Source: Alphaproteobacteria bacterium
GTDB lineage: Bacteria; Pseudomonadota; Alphaproteobacteria; Caulobacterales; Caulobacteraceae
Direction: 5' to 3'
Length of the DNA: 64,000 nucleotides
Assembly (NCBI GenBank): GCA_018821435.1
Contig: JAHJME010000040.1
Location: forward strand, 1-64,000
A program made the position numbers and the translations under genes. This document shows positions 17,918-26,346 of the stretch, in pieces. Every line of letters starts with the position of its first letter. Position 1 is the first letter of the stretch. A model generated the notes under the pieces. The model had not been told where the DNA came from, ran no database searches, and saw only the letters and a program-made list of their open reading frames with translations.

Positions 17918-18664
17918 TCAGAGCGCCGGCGCGGCGTCGGCCCTGGGCCGCGCTACCGCCAGGATCGAGACGCCGAAGGGCAGGTTGACGTGACGCAGCA
18001 TGAAAGCCTCGGACCCGAAGGCGCCCTCCAGGATCGCGTTCACGGGCTTCGAGGGCAGGCTGTCATCCGCCCGTCCCGAGCGTTCGCCCAGCTTCACCGC
18101 GCGCGCCAGGGCGATCATCGGGAAGAGCACCGCGTTGAAAAAGGTCACGCGCTGGACATCGAAGCCCGCGCTCTTGAGCAGCGCGACGTAGGCCTCGCGC
18201 CGATAGCGCCGCTTGTGGTGGTGCAGTTCGTCGTGGCGGCTCCACAGCCAGGGATGGGCGGGAACCGTGGTGAAGAGCACGCCGCCCGGCGCCAGCAGCT
18301 TGCGCAGGGCGACGAGGGAGGCAGCGTCCTGGTCGAGATGCTCGATGACGTCCAGGGCGGCGATCAGGTCGAACGGCTTGTCGAAGGTCGGCAGGCCATC
18401 CGGAAGACCGCCGTCCAGCACGGTCACCCCTGTGCTCTCGGCGGCATAACGCCGGGATTCCGCGTCTGGCTCGATGGCCACGACTTTGCCGAAGCGGGAC
18501 AGCATGGCCAGGTTGCCGCCAGGCCCGCAGCCGACCTCGAGGATACTGGCGTTGGCCGGAAGCTTCAGCCTGGAAAGCTGGTCCGCGAGGATCTTGCGGC
18601 GCGCACGAAACCACCAGTGCTGGTGCTCGATGGCGCGCATACTGTCATAGACGCTACGGTCCAA
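17918..18664 (-). CDS. class I SAM-dependent methyltransferase
   Basis: 248 aa from a TTG at 18664, 11 nt after the GT2 stop. Motif I is ILEVGCGPGG (about residues 40-49), followed by VAIEPDAES and FDLIAALDVIEHLDQD. The N-terminal YDSMRAIEHQHWWFRARR is the signature of a methyltransferase group common in polysaccharide loci, and it argues for the TTG over the ATG at 18640, which would delete part of it. The target is probably a sugar or a lipid-linked intermediate, inferred from neighbours. Confidence 0.85.
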   Translation of the reverse strand: MDRSVYDSMRAIEHQHWWFRARRKILADQLSRLKLPANASILEVGCGPGGNLAMLSRFGKVVAIEPDAESRRYAAESTGVTVLDGGLPDGLPTFDKPFDLIAALDVIEHLDQDAASLVALRKLLAPGGVLFTTVPAHPWLWSRHDELHHHKRRYRREAYVALLKSAGFDVQRVTFFNAVLFPMIALARAVKLGERSGRADDSLPSKPVNAILEGAFGSEAFMLRHVNLPFGVSILAVARPRADAAPAL

Positions 18665-18675
18665 AGCCGCCCCCG

Positions 18676-19614
18676 CTAGGCCTTGTTGCGAAGAATGTAG
18701 ATCGGGCGGCGCTTCGCCTCCTGATAGAGCCGTCCCAGATATTCGCCCATGATGCCGAACGCTACCATCTGAACCGCGAAGCAGAACAACGTTACGACCA
18801 TCAAAGAGGCATACCCCGGAACGTCGCGGCCAAAGATGAGCACGCGAACGGCCAGGACGACCGCCGCGCAGATCGCGACCACGGCGGCCAGCAGCCCGAC
18901 GCCACTCCAGATCCTGAGCGGCGCGGTCGAGAACGACGTGATGCCGTCCAGAGCCAGCCGCCACAGCGCCGGCGAGCCCCAGGACGAGGCGCCGGCCGCG
19001 CGGGCCGGACGGACATAGGGCACGCCGATCTGCCGGAAGCCCACCCAGGAGAACAGCCCCTTATTGAAGCGGTTGCGCTCGGGCATCTGGCGCAGCGCCT
19101 CGACGACGCTGCGGTCCATCAGGCGGAAATCGCCGGTGTCGGCGGGGATCGGATAGTCCGACATCCGATTGAACAGGCGATAGAACCAGCCGGCAGTGAT
19201 GCGCTTGGCGACGCTGTCCGAGCTGCGATCGGTCCGCACGCCATAGACCACGTCGTAGCCCTGTTCCCAGAGCTGGATGAATTCGAGGATCAGTTCGGGC
19301 GGATCCTGCAGGTCCGCGTCCAGCGGGACGATCAACTCGCCGCGGGTGTTGTCGAGGCCGGCCGTCAGCGCGGCTTCCTTGCCGAAGTTGCGCGCCAGTT
19401 CGAGAACGCGGATGCGGCTGTCGGCCGCCGCGCGCGCCTGAAGCCGCGCCAAGGTGTCATCCCGGCTGCCGTCGTCGACGCAGACGATCTCGACCGTCAC
19501 GCCGGCCTTGGCGATGACCTCGTCCAAGCGCGGGAACAGGACCTCCAGCACCTCGGATTCGTTGTGCATCGGAATGACCATCGACAGCATCGCGCCATTT
19601 CGGGACCGGGTCAT
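18676..19614 (-). CDS. GtrB/DPM1-like family 2 glycosyltransferase
   Basis: 312 aa from ATG 19614 (a GTG lies 9 nt upstream). The GT-A fold shows VIPMHNES, VCVDDGSRDD and the DXD-type PLDADLQDPPE, plus GKEAALTAGLD. Two C-terminal transmembrane helices follow at about residues 228-292, as in polyprenyl-phosphate sugar synthases. Such enzymes charge undecaprenyl phosphate with a single sugar, and a GtrA-type protein then flips it; the GtrA fusion lies in the same operon. Confidence 0.9.
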   Translation of the reverse strand: MTRSRNGAMLSMVIPMHNESEVLEVLFPRLDEVIAKAGVTVEIVCVDDGSRDDTLARLQARAAADSRIRVLELARNFGKEAALTAGLDNTRGELIVPLDADLQDPPELILEFIQLWEQGYDVVYGVRTDRSSDSVAKRITAGWFYRLFNRMSDYPIPADTGDFRLMDRSVVEALRQMPERNRFNKGLFSWVGFRQIGVPYVRPARAAGASSWGSPALWRLALDGITSFSTAPLRIWSGVGLLAAVVAICAAVVLAVRVLIFGRDVPGYASLMVVTLFCFAVQMVAFGIMGEYLGRLYQEAKRRPIYILRNKA

Positions 19615-19798
19615 CGGACGCACCCGTGCGCGGGCTCACTTACCAAAGCTGCCATCTCTGCCCCGAAGTCCTCGCGCACGCGGCCGCGCGACGCACTGCC
19701 CCCCGCCATGCTGCAAAACGCGCGCCAGGGAAAGTTGTCGTAACGCCGCAATCCGACCCGTGTCGCGCCGATTCTCGACTTAGCGCTATGGCGTCGCC

Positions 19799-21274
19799 TC
19801 AGCGCACCGCGCCACTGTCTCCCAACAGGCAGGGCGCCGTGCGCAGGATGATGGCCACGTCCAGCCAGAACGAGCGGCGCTCCACGTATTCCAGGTCCAG
19901 CGCCACGCGGCGGCGGACGTCCTCGGCGGTGTCCACCGGGCCGCGCGAGCCGTTGACGGCGGCCCAGCCGGTCAGGCCCGGCTTGATCCGGTGGCGGTGG
20001 GCGTAGGTCTCGACCAGCTTGGAGGCCTCGGCCCCCCCGCTCAGCATGCCGATGGCGTGCGGGCGGGGCCCCACGATCGACATCTCGCCGCTGATGATGT
20101 TGAAAATCTGCGGCAGCTCGTCGAGGCTGGTCTTGCGGATGAACTTGCCCACCTTGGTGACGCGGTCGTCGTCGGCGCTGACCTGGCGGATCGCCTTGTG
20201 GTCGGTGGACTCCACCCGCATCGAGCGGAATTTCCAGACCACGATTTCCTCGTTCATGTAGCCGTGGCGGCGCTGGCGGAAGAAGATCGGGCCGGGGCTG
20301 TCCAGGCGGATGGCCACGGCCACGGCGGTCATCAGCGGGGCCAGCGCGATCAGTCCCATCACCGACATGACCAGATCCATGGCCCGCTTGGCGGCCAGGT
20401 AGCCGGACTTCTCGCGGGCGCCGGACACCTGCATCAGGTCGAAGTCGGCGATCCGGCCAATGGCGTTGGTCTCGGTCTCGTCGTCGGTGTCGTCCAGCAA
20501 CATCGAGATCGGATTGGGAATCGGCGCCAGGCGCTCCAGCAGCTGGGCGACCCGGGCGGCGGCCTTGGGGGGCACCGTGACCACGATGCGGTCCACGTAC
20601 GGCAGGATGCGGTGGCCGATCAGGTCGGAGGTCTTGCCCAACACCGGCACGCCGCACACCTCGGGGCCGACCCGGTCGCGGCGGTCGTCGAAGACGCCCA
20701 GGATGTTGACGTCGCGGGTCTTCTTGGCGCGCTTGATCAGCCGCTGGGCCGCCGCCGTCCCGCCGACGATGATCAAGTTGGGGGTCAGCAGGCCGTGATG
20801 GCGCAGGTTCTTCAGGATGGAACCCCAGGCCAGGTGCGTCGCGAACAGCGCGACGGCGGCGTTGGCCACCCAGATGGCGCAGCCGATGGCGGGGAAGGTC
20901 GGGTCCATGAGGCCGCAGACGGTGCCCGCGCCACCGCCGGCGGCGGCCGCGGCGATCAGCAGTCGTCCGAAGCGCCGGCGCGACCGCTCGCGCGCGCTCA
21001 TGGCGTAGGCGCCGGTGGCGACCAGCAGCACGACGGCCAGCAGCGGCGCGCCGATCCACATCACCTTCGGAAGGTCGATCAGTCGGCTGGCTACGAAGGA
21101 GGCCAACAGCAGGCCCGCCGCGTCGCCGGCCTGGAAGAGGCGGGCGAGGCCGGCGCCGGACACCCGGGTGCGGACGCTCTGCAGTCGTTCGGGGCGCAGG
21201 GGACCACGGCGGTGTTGAGCCGGCGTCGCGTCGCTGTCGTTGGTGGCGCGGAAAGCGCCGGTGTCGTCAGCCAT
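19799..21274 (-). CDS. PssY/HfsE-like undecaprenyl-phosphate sugar-1-phosphate transferase
   Basis: 491 aa. The N-terminal part has four hydrophobic helices (about residues 45-155), then a Rossmann-like CoA_binding_3 region (LIIVGGTAAAQRLIKRAKK). A bacterial sugar transferase domain runs from about 285 to the end, with RQRRHGYMNEEIVVWKFRSM, KTSLDELPQIFNI and VGPRPHA. It starts assembly of a lipid-linked polysaccharide by transferring sugar-1-phosphate to undecaprenyl phosphate. Caulobacter uses HfsE, PssY and PssZ redundantly for holdfast; which one this matches is not clear. Confidence 0.9.
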   Translation of the reverse strand: MADDTGAFRATNDSDATPAQHRRGPLRPERLQSVRTRVSGAGLARLFQAGDAAGLLLASFVASRLIDLPKVMWIGAPLLAVVLLVATGAYAMSARERSRRRFGRLLIAAAAAGGGAGTVCGLMDPTFPAIGCAIWVANAAVALFATHLAWGSILKNLRHHGLLTPNLIIVGGTAAAQRLIKRAKKTRDVNILGVFDDRRDRVGPEVCGVPVLGKTSDLIGHRILPYVDRIVVTVPPKAAARVAQLLERLAPIPNPISMLLDDTDDETETNAIGRIADFDLMQVSGAREKSGYLAAKRAMDLVMSVMGLIALAPLMTAVAVAIRLDSPGPIFFRQRRHGYMNEEIVVWKFRSMRVESTDHKAIRQVSADDDRVTKVGKFIRKTSLDELPQIFNIISGEMSIVGPRPHAIGMLSGGAEASKLVETYAHRHRIKPGLTGWAAVNGSRGPVDTAEDVRRRVALDLEYVERRSFWLDVAIILRTAPCLLGDSGAVR

Positions 21275-21350
21275 TCTGGCATCCCCAAACCTGTCGGCAG
21301 GGACACTAGCGGCGCGGGCTGAGCGATCAGTTAACCCGGCGCAGGATGCG

Positions 21351-22070
21351 TCAGTAGGCGCGGGCGTCGCCGAAAATCAGCGGCAGGGTGCGCAGGATGA
21401 TCTTCAGGTCCAGGCCGAAAGACCAGGTGTCGATGTACTCGTTGTCGGATTCGACGCGGTCGATGATGGCCTGCAGTTCCTTGACCTCGCCGCGGAAGCC
21501 GCAGACGGCGGCATAGCCGGTCAGGCCCGGACGGGCGCGGAAGCGGCGCTCGTAGCCGGCCACCTGCTTGCCCCAGGCCTCGTCGTGGGCGACCGCATGC
21601 GGCCTGGGCCCGATGAGGGACATGTCGCCGCGCAGCACGTTCAGCAGCTGGGGCAGCTCATCCAGGCTCAGCTTGCGAAGGATCGCGCCCAGGGCGGTGA
21701 TGCGGGCGTCGCCGCGCGTGGCCTGCCGGACGGTCTCGCCGTCCTCGGCCACGGTCATGGTGCGGAACTTGAAGACGGTGAAGATCCGGCCGTGCAGCCC
21801 TGTGCGGCGCTGGCGGAACAGCGCCGGCCCACGGCTTTCCAGCCGGACCAGCATGCCGATGGTCAGCAGCAGCGGCAGGAAAACCAACAGGGCGAAGAGG
21901 GCCATGGTGAAGTCGAAGGCGCGCTTGCGTCGGCTGTTGGCGCAGGCGGTGTCGGCGGCGACCTCCATCGGGGCCGTCACCATCGCGACCGGCGCCGGCG
22001 GCTTCGCGTCGGCGCTGGGCGTCCAGTCCGACGCCTCGGCATGGGCCTGGAACCGGGCCAGATTATTCAT
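21351..22070 (-). CDS. short-form sugar transferase (polyprenyl-phosphate sugar-1-phosphate transferase)
   Basis: 239 aa from ATG 22070. One N-terminal hydrophobic segment (FTMALFALLVFLPLLLTIGM) precedes the catalytic domain with FRQRRTGLHG, VFKFRTMTV, RKLSLDELPQLLNVLRGDM and GPRPHAVAHDE. It lacks the multi-helix N-terminal half of the PssY/HfsE-type protein, so it is the PssZ/RfbP-short form. The start overlaps the upstream 80-aa gene by 8 nt. Very similar in layout to the gene at 22480, suggesting duplication. Confidence 0.9.
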   Translation of the reverse strand: MNNLARFQAHAEASDWTPSADAKPPAPVAMVTAPMEVAADTACANSRRKRAFDFTMALFALLVFLPLLLTIGMLVRLESRGPALFRQRRTGLHGRIFTVFKFRTMTVAEDGETVRQATRGDARITALGAILRKLSLDELPQLLNVLRGDMSLIGPRPHAVAHDEAWGKQVAGYERRFRARPGLTGYAAVCGFRGEVKELQAIIDRVESDNEYIDTWSFGLDLKIILRTLPLIFGDARAY

Positions 22071-22305
22071 AGCAGGCCCTGCGGTCCGGCCGCTCGGCGG
22101 CGGCGTAGAGGCCGCGCAGGAACGCGTCCATGGCCTCGGCGCTCCAGAGACGCACGCGGAGCTTTGGCCCCTGTGTGTCGATCTCTGTCGAGATGTGGGC
22201 GTCGCCATCGACGTCGGCCGCGTGGGCGCCGACGAAGCCGTAGAACGCCGCGCGGATCTGGTCCGCGTCGTCCTCTGCTCGAAATCGCGTCTCAAATCCG
22301 GACAT
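22063..22305 (-). CDS. hypothetical 80-aa protein
   Basis: Not recognised. A soluble, acidic protein rich in Asp and Ala with no hydrophobic segment, ending RRACYE. It starts at ATG 22305 with GGGGAAA just upstream, and its stop overlaps the next gene's start by 8 nt, which supports real translation and coupling to the sugar transferase. No motif gives a function. Confidence 0.6.
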   Translation of the reverse strand: MSGFETRFRAEDDADQIRAAFYGFVGAHAADVDGDAHISTEIDTQGPKLRVRLWSAEAMDAFLRGLYAAAERPDRRACYE

Positions 22306-22479
22306 TTTCCCCGACCGCCCCGCCGATTACGAGGGGTCCGCAGCAAGAGCCGCGCCACGGGTCCCGTCCCGCCCACTGCGTAATCTTGACTATATTCGGA
22401 GGACGCGACCGTTTGGTTGCAGTCAAGGTTTACAAAACGTCACCAGCCGGAAGGCCTGAGGCACATTGGGGCGGGACGG

Positions 22480-23163
22480 TCAGTACGCCTGGGGATCGCG
22501 GAAGATGATCAGGGCGGTTTTGGCCAGGATCGCGATGTCCAGGCCCAGCGACCAGCTGTCGATGTAGAGGTTATCGGCGGCGATCCGGTCGCGCATGCAC
22601 CGCAGGTCCTGAATCTCGCCGCGCAGGCCGTTCACCTGGGCCAGACCTGTCAGGCCGGGCTTGCCGCGGAAGCGGTCGATGTAAGCGGGGATCAGCTCGC
22701 CGTAATAGTCGTCGTGCGCCAGCGCGTGGGGACGGGGGCCGACCAGCGACATGTCCCCTTTCAGCACATTCAGGACCTGAGGCAGCTCATCCAGGCTGAG
22801 CTTGCGCAGCACGCCGCCGATGGCGGTGACCCGGACGTCGTCACGCGTGGCCTGGCGGACGTTCACGCAGTCCTCGGCCACGGTCATCGTGCGGAATTTG
22901 TAGATCGTGAAGATGCGGCCGCAGTGGCCGGTGCGTCGCTGCTTGAAGATCACCGGGCCGCCCGACTCAAGCCGGACGGCCAGGGCGATGCACACCAGCA
23001 GCGGCAGGAAGAGCAGAATGGCGAAGAGGGCGCCGGCGATATCGACCGCGCGCTTTCCGAAGCTGTGGGCGAGGTCGGCCGGCTCGGAGGCCGATAGCAC
23101 ACGCACCGCGGGCTCTTCAGCCGACGGAGCAGAGCTCACCGTCCTGGCGACGACGTCAGTCAT
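22480..23163 (-). CDS. short-form sugar transferase, second copy
   Basis: 227 aa from ATG 23163 with GGGGTG upstream; a GTG at 23172 is an alternative. One hydrophobic N-terminal helix (AGALFAILLFLPLLVCIALA) is followed by FKQRRTGHCG, IYKFRTMTVAED, RKLSLDELPQVLNVLKGDM and VGPRPHALAHDD. It parallels the protein encoded at 21351-22070 almost motif for motif and ends in the same way (FRDPQAY versus FGDARAY). Expected reaction: transfer of sugar-1-phosphate to undecaprenyl phosphate. Confidence 0.9.
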   Translation of the reverse strand: MTDVVARTVSSAPSAEEPAVRVLSASEPADLAHSFGKRAVDIAGALFAILLFLPLLVCIALAVRLESGGPVIFKQRRTGHCGRIFTIYKFRTMTVAEDCVNVRQATRDDVRVTAIGGVLRKLSLDELPQVLNVLKGDMSLVGPRPHALAHDDYYGELIPAYIDRFRGKPGLTGLAQVNGLRGEIQDLRCMRDRIAADNLYIDSWSLGLDIAILAKTALIIFRDPQAY

Positions 23164-23320
23164 CGGAAACACACCCCGGTCCTAAATCCCGTTCGAAACC
23201 CTGACGTCCCTCCCGGCGTCATGGTTGCATCTCGTTAGCCTTTTTCCCAAACGAACTATTCACGCTCGTCGGTACTTAATGTGACACAGCCCTAGAAGTG
23301 GGCGGTGTCGGAGTAGAAGC
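23164..23320. promoter_or_regulatory. divergent intergenic region
   Basis: This 157-bp AT-richer gap separates a minus-strand sugar transferase gene from a plus-strand small membrane protein gene. It should carry both promoters; no confident hexamers were identified. Confidence 0.4.
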
Positions 23321-23476
23321 ATGCCGTCCGACGTGTCCGTCGATCTGGTGACGCACGTTACCGAAGCCCAACCGGCCCGCCGCCTTCCGGTGGGGATGGG
23401 TCTTGCCATCGGCGCCTGCGCGTCGTTAGCGTTGTGGACGTGCATCGGCATCGGCCTGCGCGCGCTTTTCGTCTGA
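23321..23476 (+). CDS. hypothetical 51-aa single-helix membrane protein
   Basis: ATG 23321 has GGAG seven bases upstream. The product has a polar N-terminus followed by one hydrophobic helix (MGLAIGACASLALWTCIGIG) and the C-terminus LRALFV. No family was recognised. It lies alone between the exopolysaccharide transferases and the epimerase gene. The ribosome-binding site and a clean helix favour a real gene, but its small size leaves doubt. Confidence 0.5.
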   Translation: MPSDVSVDLVTHVTEAQPARRLPVGMGLAIGACASLALWTCIGIGLRALFV

Positions 23477-23658
23477 GGCCGGCCGCCCGCGCGAAGAACA
23501 CGCTTAGTATACTTACCGCATTTTAGCTGGCCGCAGCGCCAAGGGCAATCTTGGCGGATGGGCTGTGGCCCCGGTGCGCCGGCCATACACCTACTCACCC
23601 TGAGCGCGTGAAGGCGTTTGCGATCGTCCCCGAAGGCGATAGGTGAGGCCTCGCGGCC

Positions 23659-24804
23659 GTGCGGCCGCGATGGAGACCCGCGCTGCCCCCCCACCACGAC
23701 CCCAAGCCCGCCGGCCCGCCCTTCGCCGATCTGTCGGCGGCGGCGGCCTGGTATGACGGCTGGCTGCGCGAGGCGGCGCTACCGCTCTGGGCCGGCGCGG
23801 GGGTGGATCCGGACAATGGCGGTTTTCGGGAGGCGCTGACCTGGGCGGGGGCCCCGCACGACCCGCGCTATCGGACCCGCGTGCAGGCGCGTCAGGCCTT
23901 CGTCTACGCGACGGCGGCTGCGGACGGGATCGCCGGACCCTGGCGCGCGGTCGCGGAAAAGGCGTTCGACCGCTTCGTTGGGCGGGCGCGGCGCGAGGAC
24001 CGGATGTTCGCCGCCGTCCTGGCCCCGGACGGAACGCCGACGGATCGCACGGCCTACCTCTACGAGCACGCCTTCGTGCTGCTGGCCGCAGCGGCCCTCG
24101 GCCGCGAGGGCCTGGCCCGCGAGGTGCGCCAGGGTCTCGATGTCTTCCGCCACGCGGCCGGCGGCTTCCGCGAGGCCGGCGACCGACCGTTCCAGGCCAA
24201 CGCCCTGATGCACCTGTTCGAGGCCGCACTGGCCTGGGAGGCGGCGGGCGGCGACGTGGCGTGGGCGGCGATGACCGACGAGCTGGCGGAGCTGGCGCTG
24301 GGCCGCTTCATCGACCCCGCTACCGGCGCGCTGTCGGAGTTCTTCGATCCGGAATGGCGACGACTGGCGGGCGAGCGCGGTCTGATCGAGCCTGGCCATC
24401 AGTTCGAGTGGGCGTGGCTGCTGGATCGCTGGGGCGCGGCGCGGGGCCGGGCGGACGCGGGCGCGGCGGCGCGGCGGCTGTTCGACTGCGGGCGACGCGG
24501 GTTCGACGCCGGCCGGAACGTGGCGGTGGACGCGCTGACGGACAACCTCGCGGTGCGCGACGGCGGCGCACGGCTCTGGCCGCAGACCGAGCATCTGAAG
24601 GCCGCCCTGGCGCTTGGCGACGAGGCCGCGGCGCTGGAGGGCGCGAACGGCCTGGCGGCTTACCTGGACACTCCGGCCCGTGGGGCCTGGCGCGAACGGA
24701 TGCGCGCCGACGGGACCTTCGTCGAGGAGCCGTCGCCGGCGACCTCGTTCTACCACCTGTTCCTGGCGGTCCGCGAACTGACGCGGTTGGCAGGCGAAGC
24801 ATGA
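23659..24804 (+). CDS. AGE-family epimerase/isomerase (mannose-6-phosphate isomerase-like)
   Basis: 381 aa from GTG 23659, preceded by AGGTGAGG. An (alpha/alpha)6-barrel enzyme of the N-acylglucosamine 2-epimerase / sugar isomerase group, with the family segments YRTRVQARQAFVYA, YEHAFVLLAAAAL, EPGHQFEWAWLLDRW and RLWPQTEHLKAAL. It should interconvert a ketose and an aldose or hexosamine phosphate for polysaccharide precursors. The stop overlaps the start of the nucleotide-sugar dehydrogenase gene (ATGA), giving a two-gene operon. Confidence 0.85.
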   Translation: MRPRWRPALPPHHDPKPAGPPFADLSAAAAWYDGWLREAALPLWAGAGVDPDNGGFREALTWAGAPHDPRYRTRVQARQAFVYATAAADGIAGPWRAVAEKAFDRFVGRARREDRMFAAVLAPDGTPTDRTAYLYEHAFVLLAAAALGREGLAREVRQGLDVFRHAAGGFREAGDRPFQANALMHLFEAALAWEAAGGDVAWAAMTDELAELALGRFIDPATGALSEFFDPEWRRLAGERGLIEPGHQFEWAWLLDRWGAARGRADAGAAARRLFDCGRRGFDAGRNVAVDALTDNLAVRDGGARLWPQTEHLKAALALGDEAAALEGANGLAAYLDTPARGAWRERMRADGTFVEEPSPATSFYHLFLAVRELTRLAGEA

Positions 24805-26105
24805 TAGTCACCGGGCCCATGCAGAACCCCTTCACCCGCACCCCGGCCCGGATCGCCGTGATCGGCCTGGGCTATGTCGGCCTGCCGCTGGCGGTGGCCT
24901 TCGCCGCCGAAAACGACGTGGTGGGCTTCGATATCGGCGCCGAACGCATCGCCGAGCTGATCCGGGGCGAGGATCGCACGCTGGAAGTGGCCCCGGCCGA
25001 GCTGAAGGCGGCGCCTCGGCTGACGTTCAGCGCCGATCCGGCGTCGCTCTCGGACTGCAACGTCTTCATCGTCACGGTGCCGACGCCCATCGACGACCAC
25101 AAGCGCCCCGACCTCTCGGCGCTGATGGCCGCGAGCCGCAGCGTCGGCGCCGCGATCGGACCGGGCGGCGTGGTGATCTACGAATCGACGGTCTACCCCG
25201 GCGCGACGGAGGAAGACTGCGTGCCCGTCGTGGCTCAGGTCTCGGGCCTCACGTTCAACCGCGACTTCTTCGCCGGCTACAGCCCCGAGCGGGCCAATCC
25301 GGGCGATCCGCACCACCGGCTGGCCGACATCGTCAAGGTGACGGCCGGCTCGACGCCAGAGGCGGCCGACTTCGTGGACGCGCTGTACGGATCGGTAGTG
25401 CGAGTCGGCACGCACCGGGCCAGTTCGATCCGGGTGGCCGAGGCGGCAAAGGTGATCGAGAACACCCAGCGCGACCTGAACATCGCCCTGGTCAACGAGT
25501 TCGCCCTGATCTTCCACCGCCTGGGCGTCGACACCCAGGAGGTGCTGGCGGCCGCGGCGACCAAGTGGAATTTCCTGAACTTCCGGCCGGGCCTGGTCGG
25601 CGGTCACTGCATCGGCGTCGATCCGTACTACCTGACCCACAAGGCCGAGACCCTGGGCTACCGGCCCGAGGTGATCCTGGCCGGGCGGCGGATCAACGAC
25701 GCCATGGGCGGCTATGTAGCCCGCGAACTGGTCAAGGAGATGATCCGGCGCGGCGTCGCGGTCAAAGGCGCCCGTGTCCTGGTGATGGGGCTGGCGTTCA
25801 AGGAGAACACCCCCGACCTGCGCAACACCCGGGTGATCGATATCGTTCGCGAACTGGCCGACTACGGCGTGGCGGTGGACGTGTGGGATCCTTGGATCGA
25901 CGCCGCCGGCGCGCGTGAGGAATATGGCCTGACGCTGCTGGAGGCCCCGCCGCAGGGCGCCTACGACGGCGTCGTGGTGGCGGTCCCGCACCGGCAGTTC
26001 GTCGACCTGGGCGCGGCGCGGATTCGCGCCTACGGCCGGCCCGATGCGGTCATCTTCGATGTGAAGGCCATGCTGGCCAAGGGCGAGTCCGACCTGCGCC
26101 CGTAG
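24801..26105 (+). CDS. tviB: nucleotide-sugar dehydrogenase, WbpA/TviB type
   Basis: 434 aa. NAD-dependent UDP-sugar dehydrogenase oxidising C6 of a UDP-HexNAc or UDP-glucose to the uronic acid. The N-terminal Rossmann motif is IAVIGLGYVGLPLA, the catalytic cysteine is in GGHCIGVDPYYL, and a C-terminal NAD/UDP domain contains MGLAFKENTPDLRNTR. The ATG overlaps the epimerase stop (ATGA). The ENTPDLRNT and GGHCIGVDPYYL forms favour the WbpA/TviB (UDP-GlcNAc) branch over UDP-glucose dehydrogenase, but the substrate is not proven. Confidence 0.9.
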   Translation: MIVTGPMQNPFTRTPARIAVIGLGYVGLPLAVAFAAENDVVGFDIGAERIAELIRGEDRTLEVAPAELKAAPRLTFSADPASLSDCNVFIVTVPTPIDDHKRPDLSALMAASRSVGAAIGPGGVVIYESTVYPGATEEDCVPVVAQVSGLTFNRDFFAGYSPERANPGDPHHRLADIVKVTAGSTPEAADFVDALYGSVVRVGTHRASSIRVAEAAKVIENTQRDLNIALVNEFALIFHRLGVDTQEVLAAAATKWNFLNFRPGLVGGHCIGVDPYYLTHKAETLGYRPEVILAGRRINDAMGGYVARELVKEMIRRGVAVKGARVLVMGLAFKENTPDLRNTRVIDIVRELADYGVAVDVWDPWIDAAGAREEYGLTLLEAPPQGAYDGVVVAVPHRQFVDLGAARIRAYGRPDAVIFDVKAMLAKGESDLRP

Positions 26106-26149
26106 TTCGGCGCCCGATTTCACGACAGGGCGCCGATTTCGCGGGCGCC

Positions 26150-26276
26150 TGTAACCAAACCGTGGATTCGAACAGCTGGAGCATTCCAACCCCCGACGCG
26201 GGCGGTCAGGATGGCTTTGCCCTTCGGGGCGTTTCCTCCCTGAACTTGCCGCGCCCCACAAAGGCGCGGCTTTTTG
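26150..26276 (+). ncRNA. putative small RNA, suhB/alpha-r14-like, ending in an intrinsic terminator
   Basis: A non-coding stretch with structured segments followed by a clear terminator (26248-26275). It contains CGTTTCCTCCCTG, an anti-Shine-Dalgarno CCTCC element typical of alphaproteobacterial trans-acting sRNAs. The combination with GGATGGCTTTGCCCTTCGGG upstream recalls the suhB/alpha-r14 family from memory. The 5' end is a guess and no promoter was identified with confidence. The opposite strand reads as a short ORF through the region, which is probably spurious. Confidence 0.5.
26248..26275 (+). terminator. intrinsic terminator of the putative sRNA / dehydrogenase operon
   Basis: GCCGCGCC pairs with GGCGCGGC around a 7-nt loop (CCACAAA) and is followed by TTTTTG, a textbook rho-independent terminator on the plus strand. 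Confidence 0.85.
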
Positions 26277-26301
26277 TTTGGACGGTCGTCCAGGCGCGAA
26301 A

Positions 26302-26331
26302 AAGGCCGCGGGGCGAACCCCGCGGCCTTCG
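26302..26331 (-). terminator. intrinsic terminator of the TonB receptor gene
   Basis: Read on the minus strand, GGCCGCGGGG and CCCCGCGGCC flank a short loop and are followed by TTTTT, 16 nt past the stop of the TonB receptor gene. With the plus-strand terminator at 26248-26275 it insulates two converging units. Confidence 0.85.
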
Positions 26332-26346
26332 TCATCCTGGCCGACC

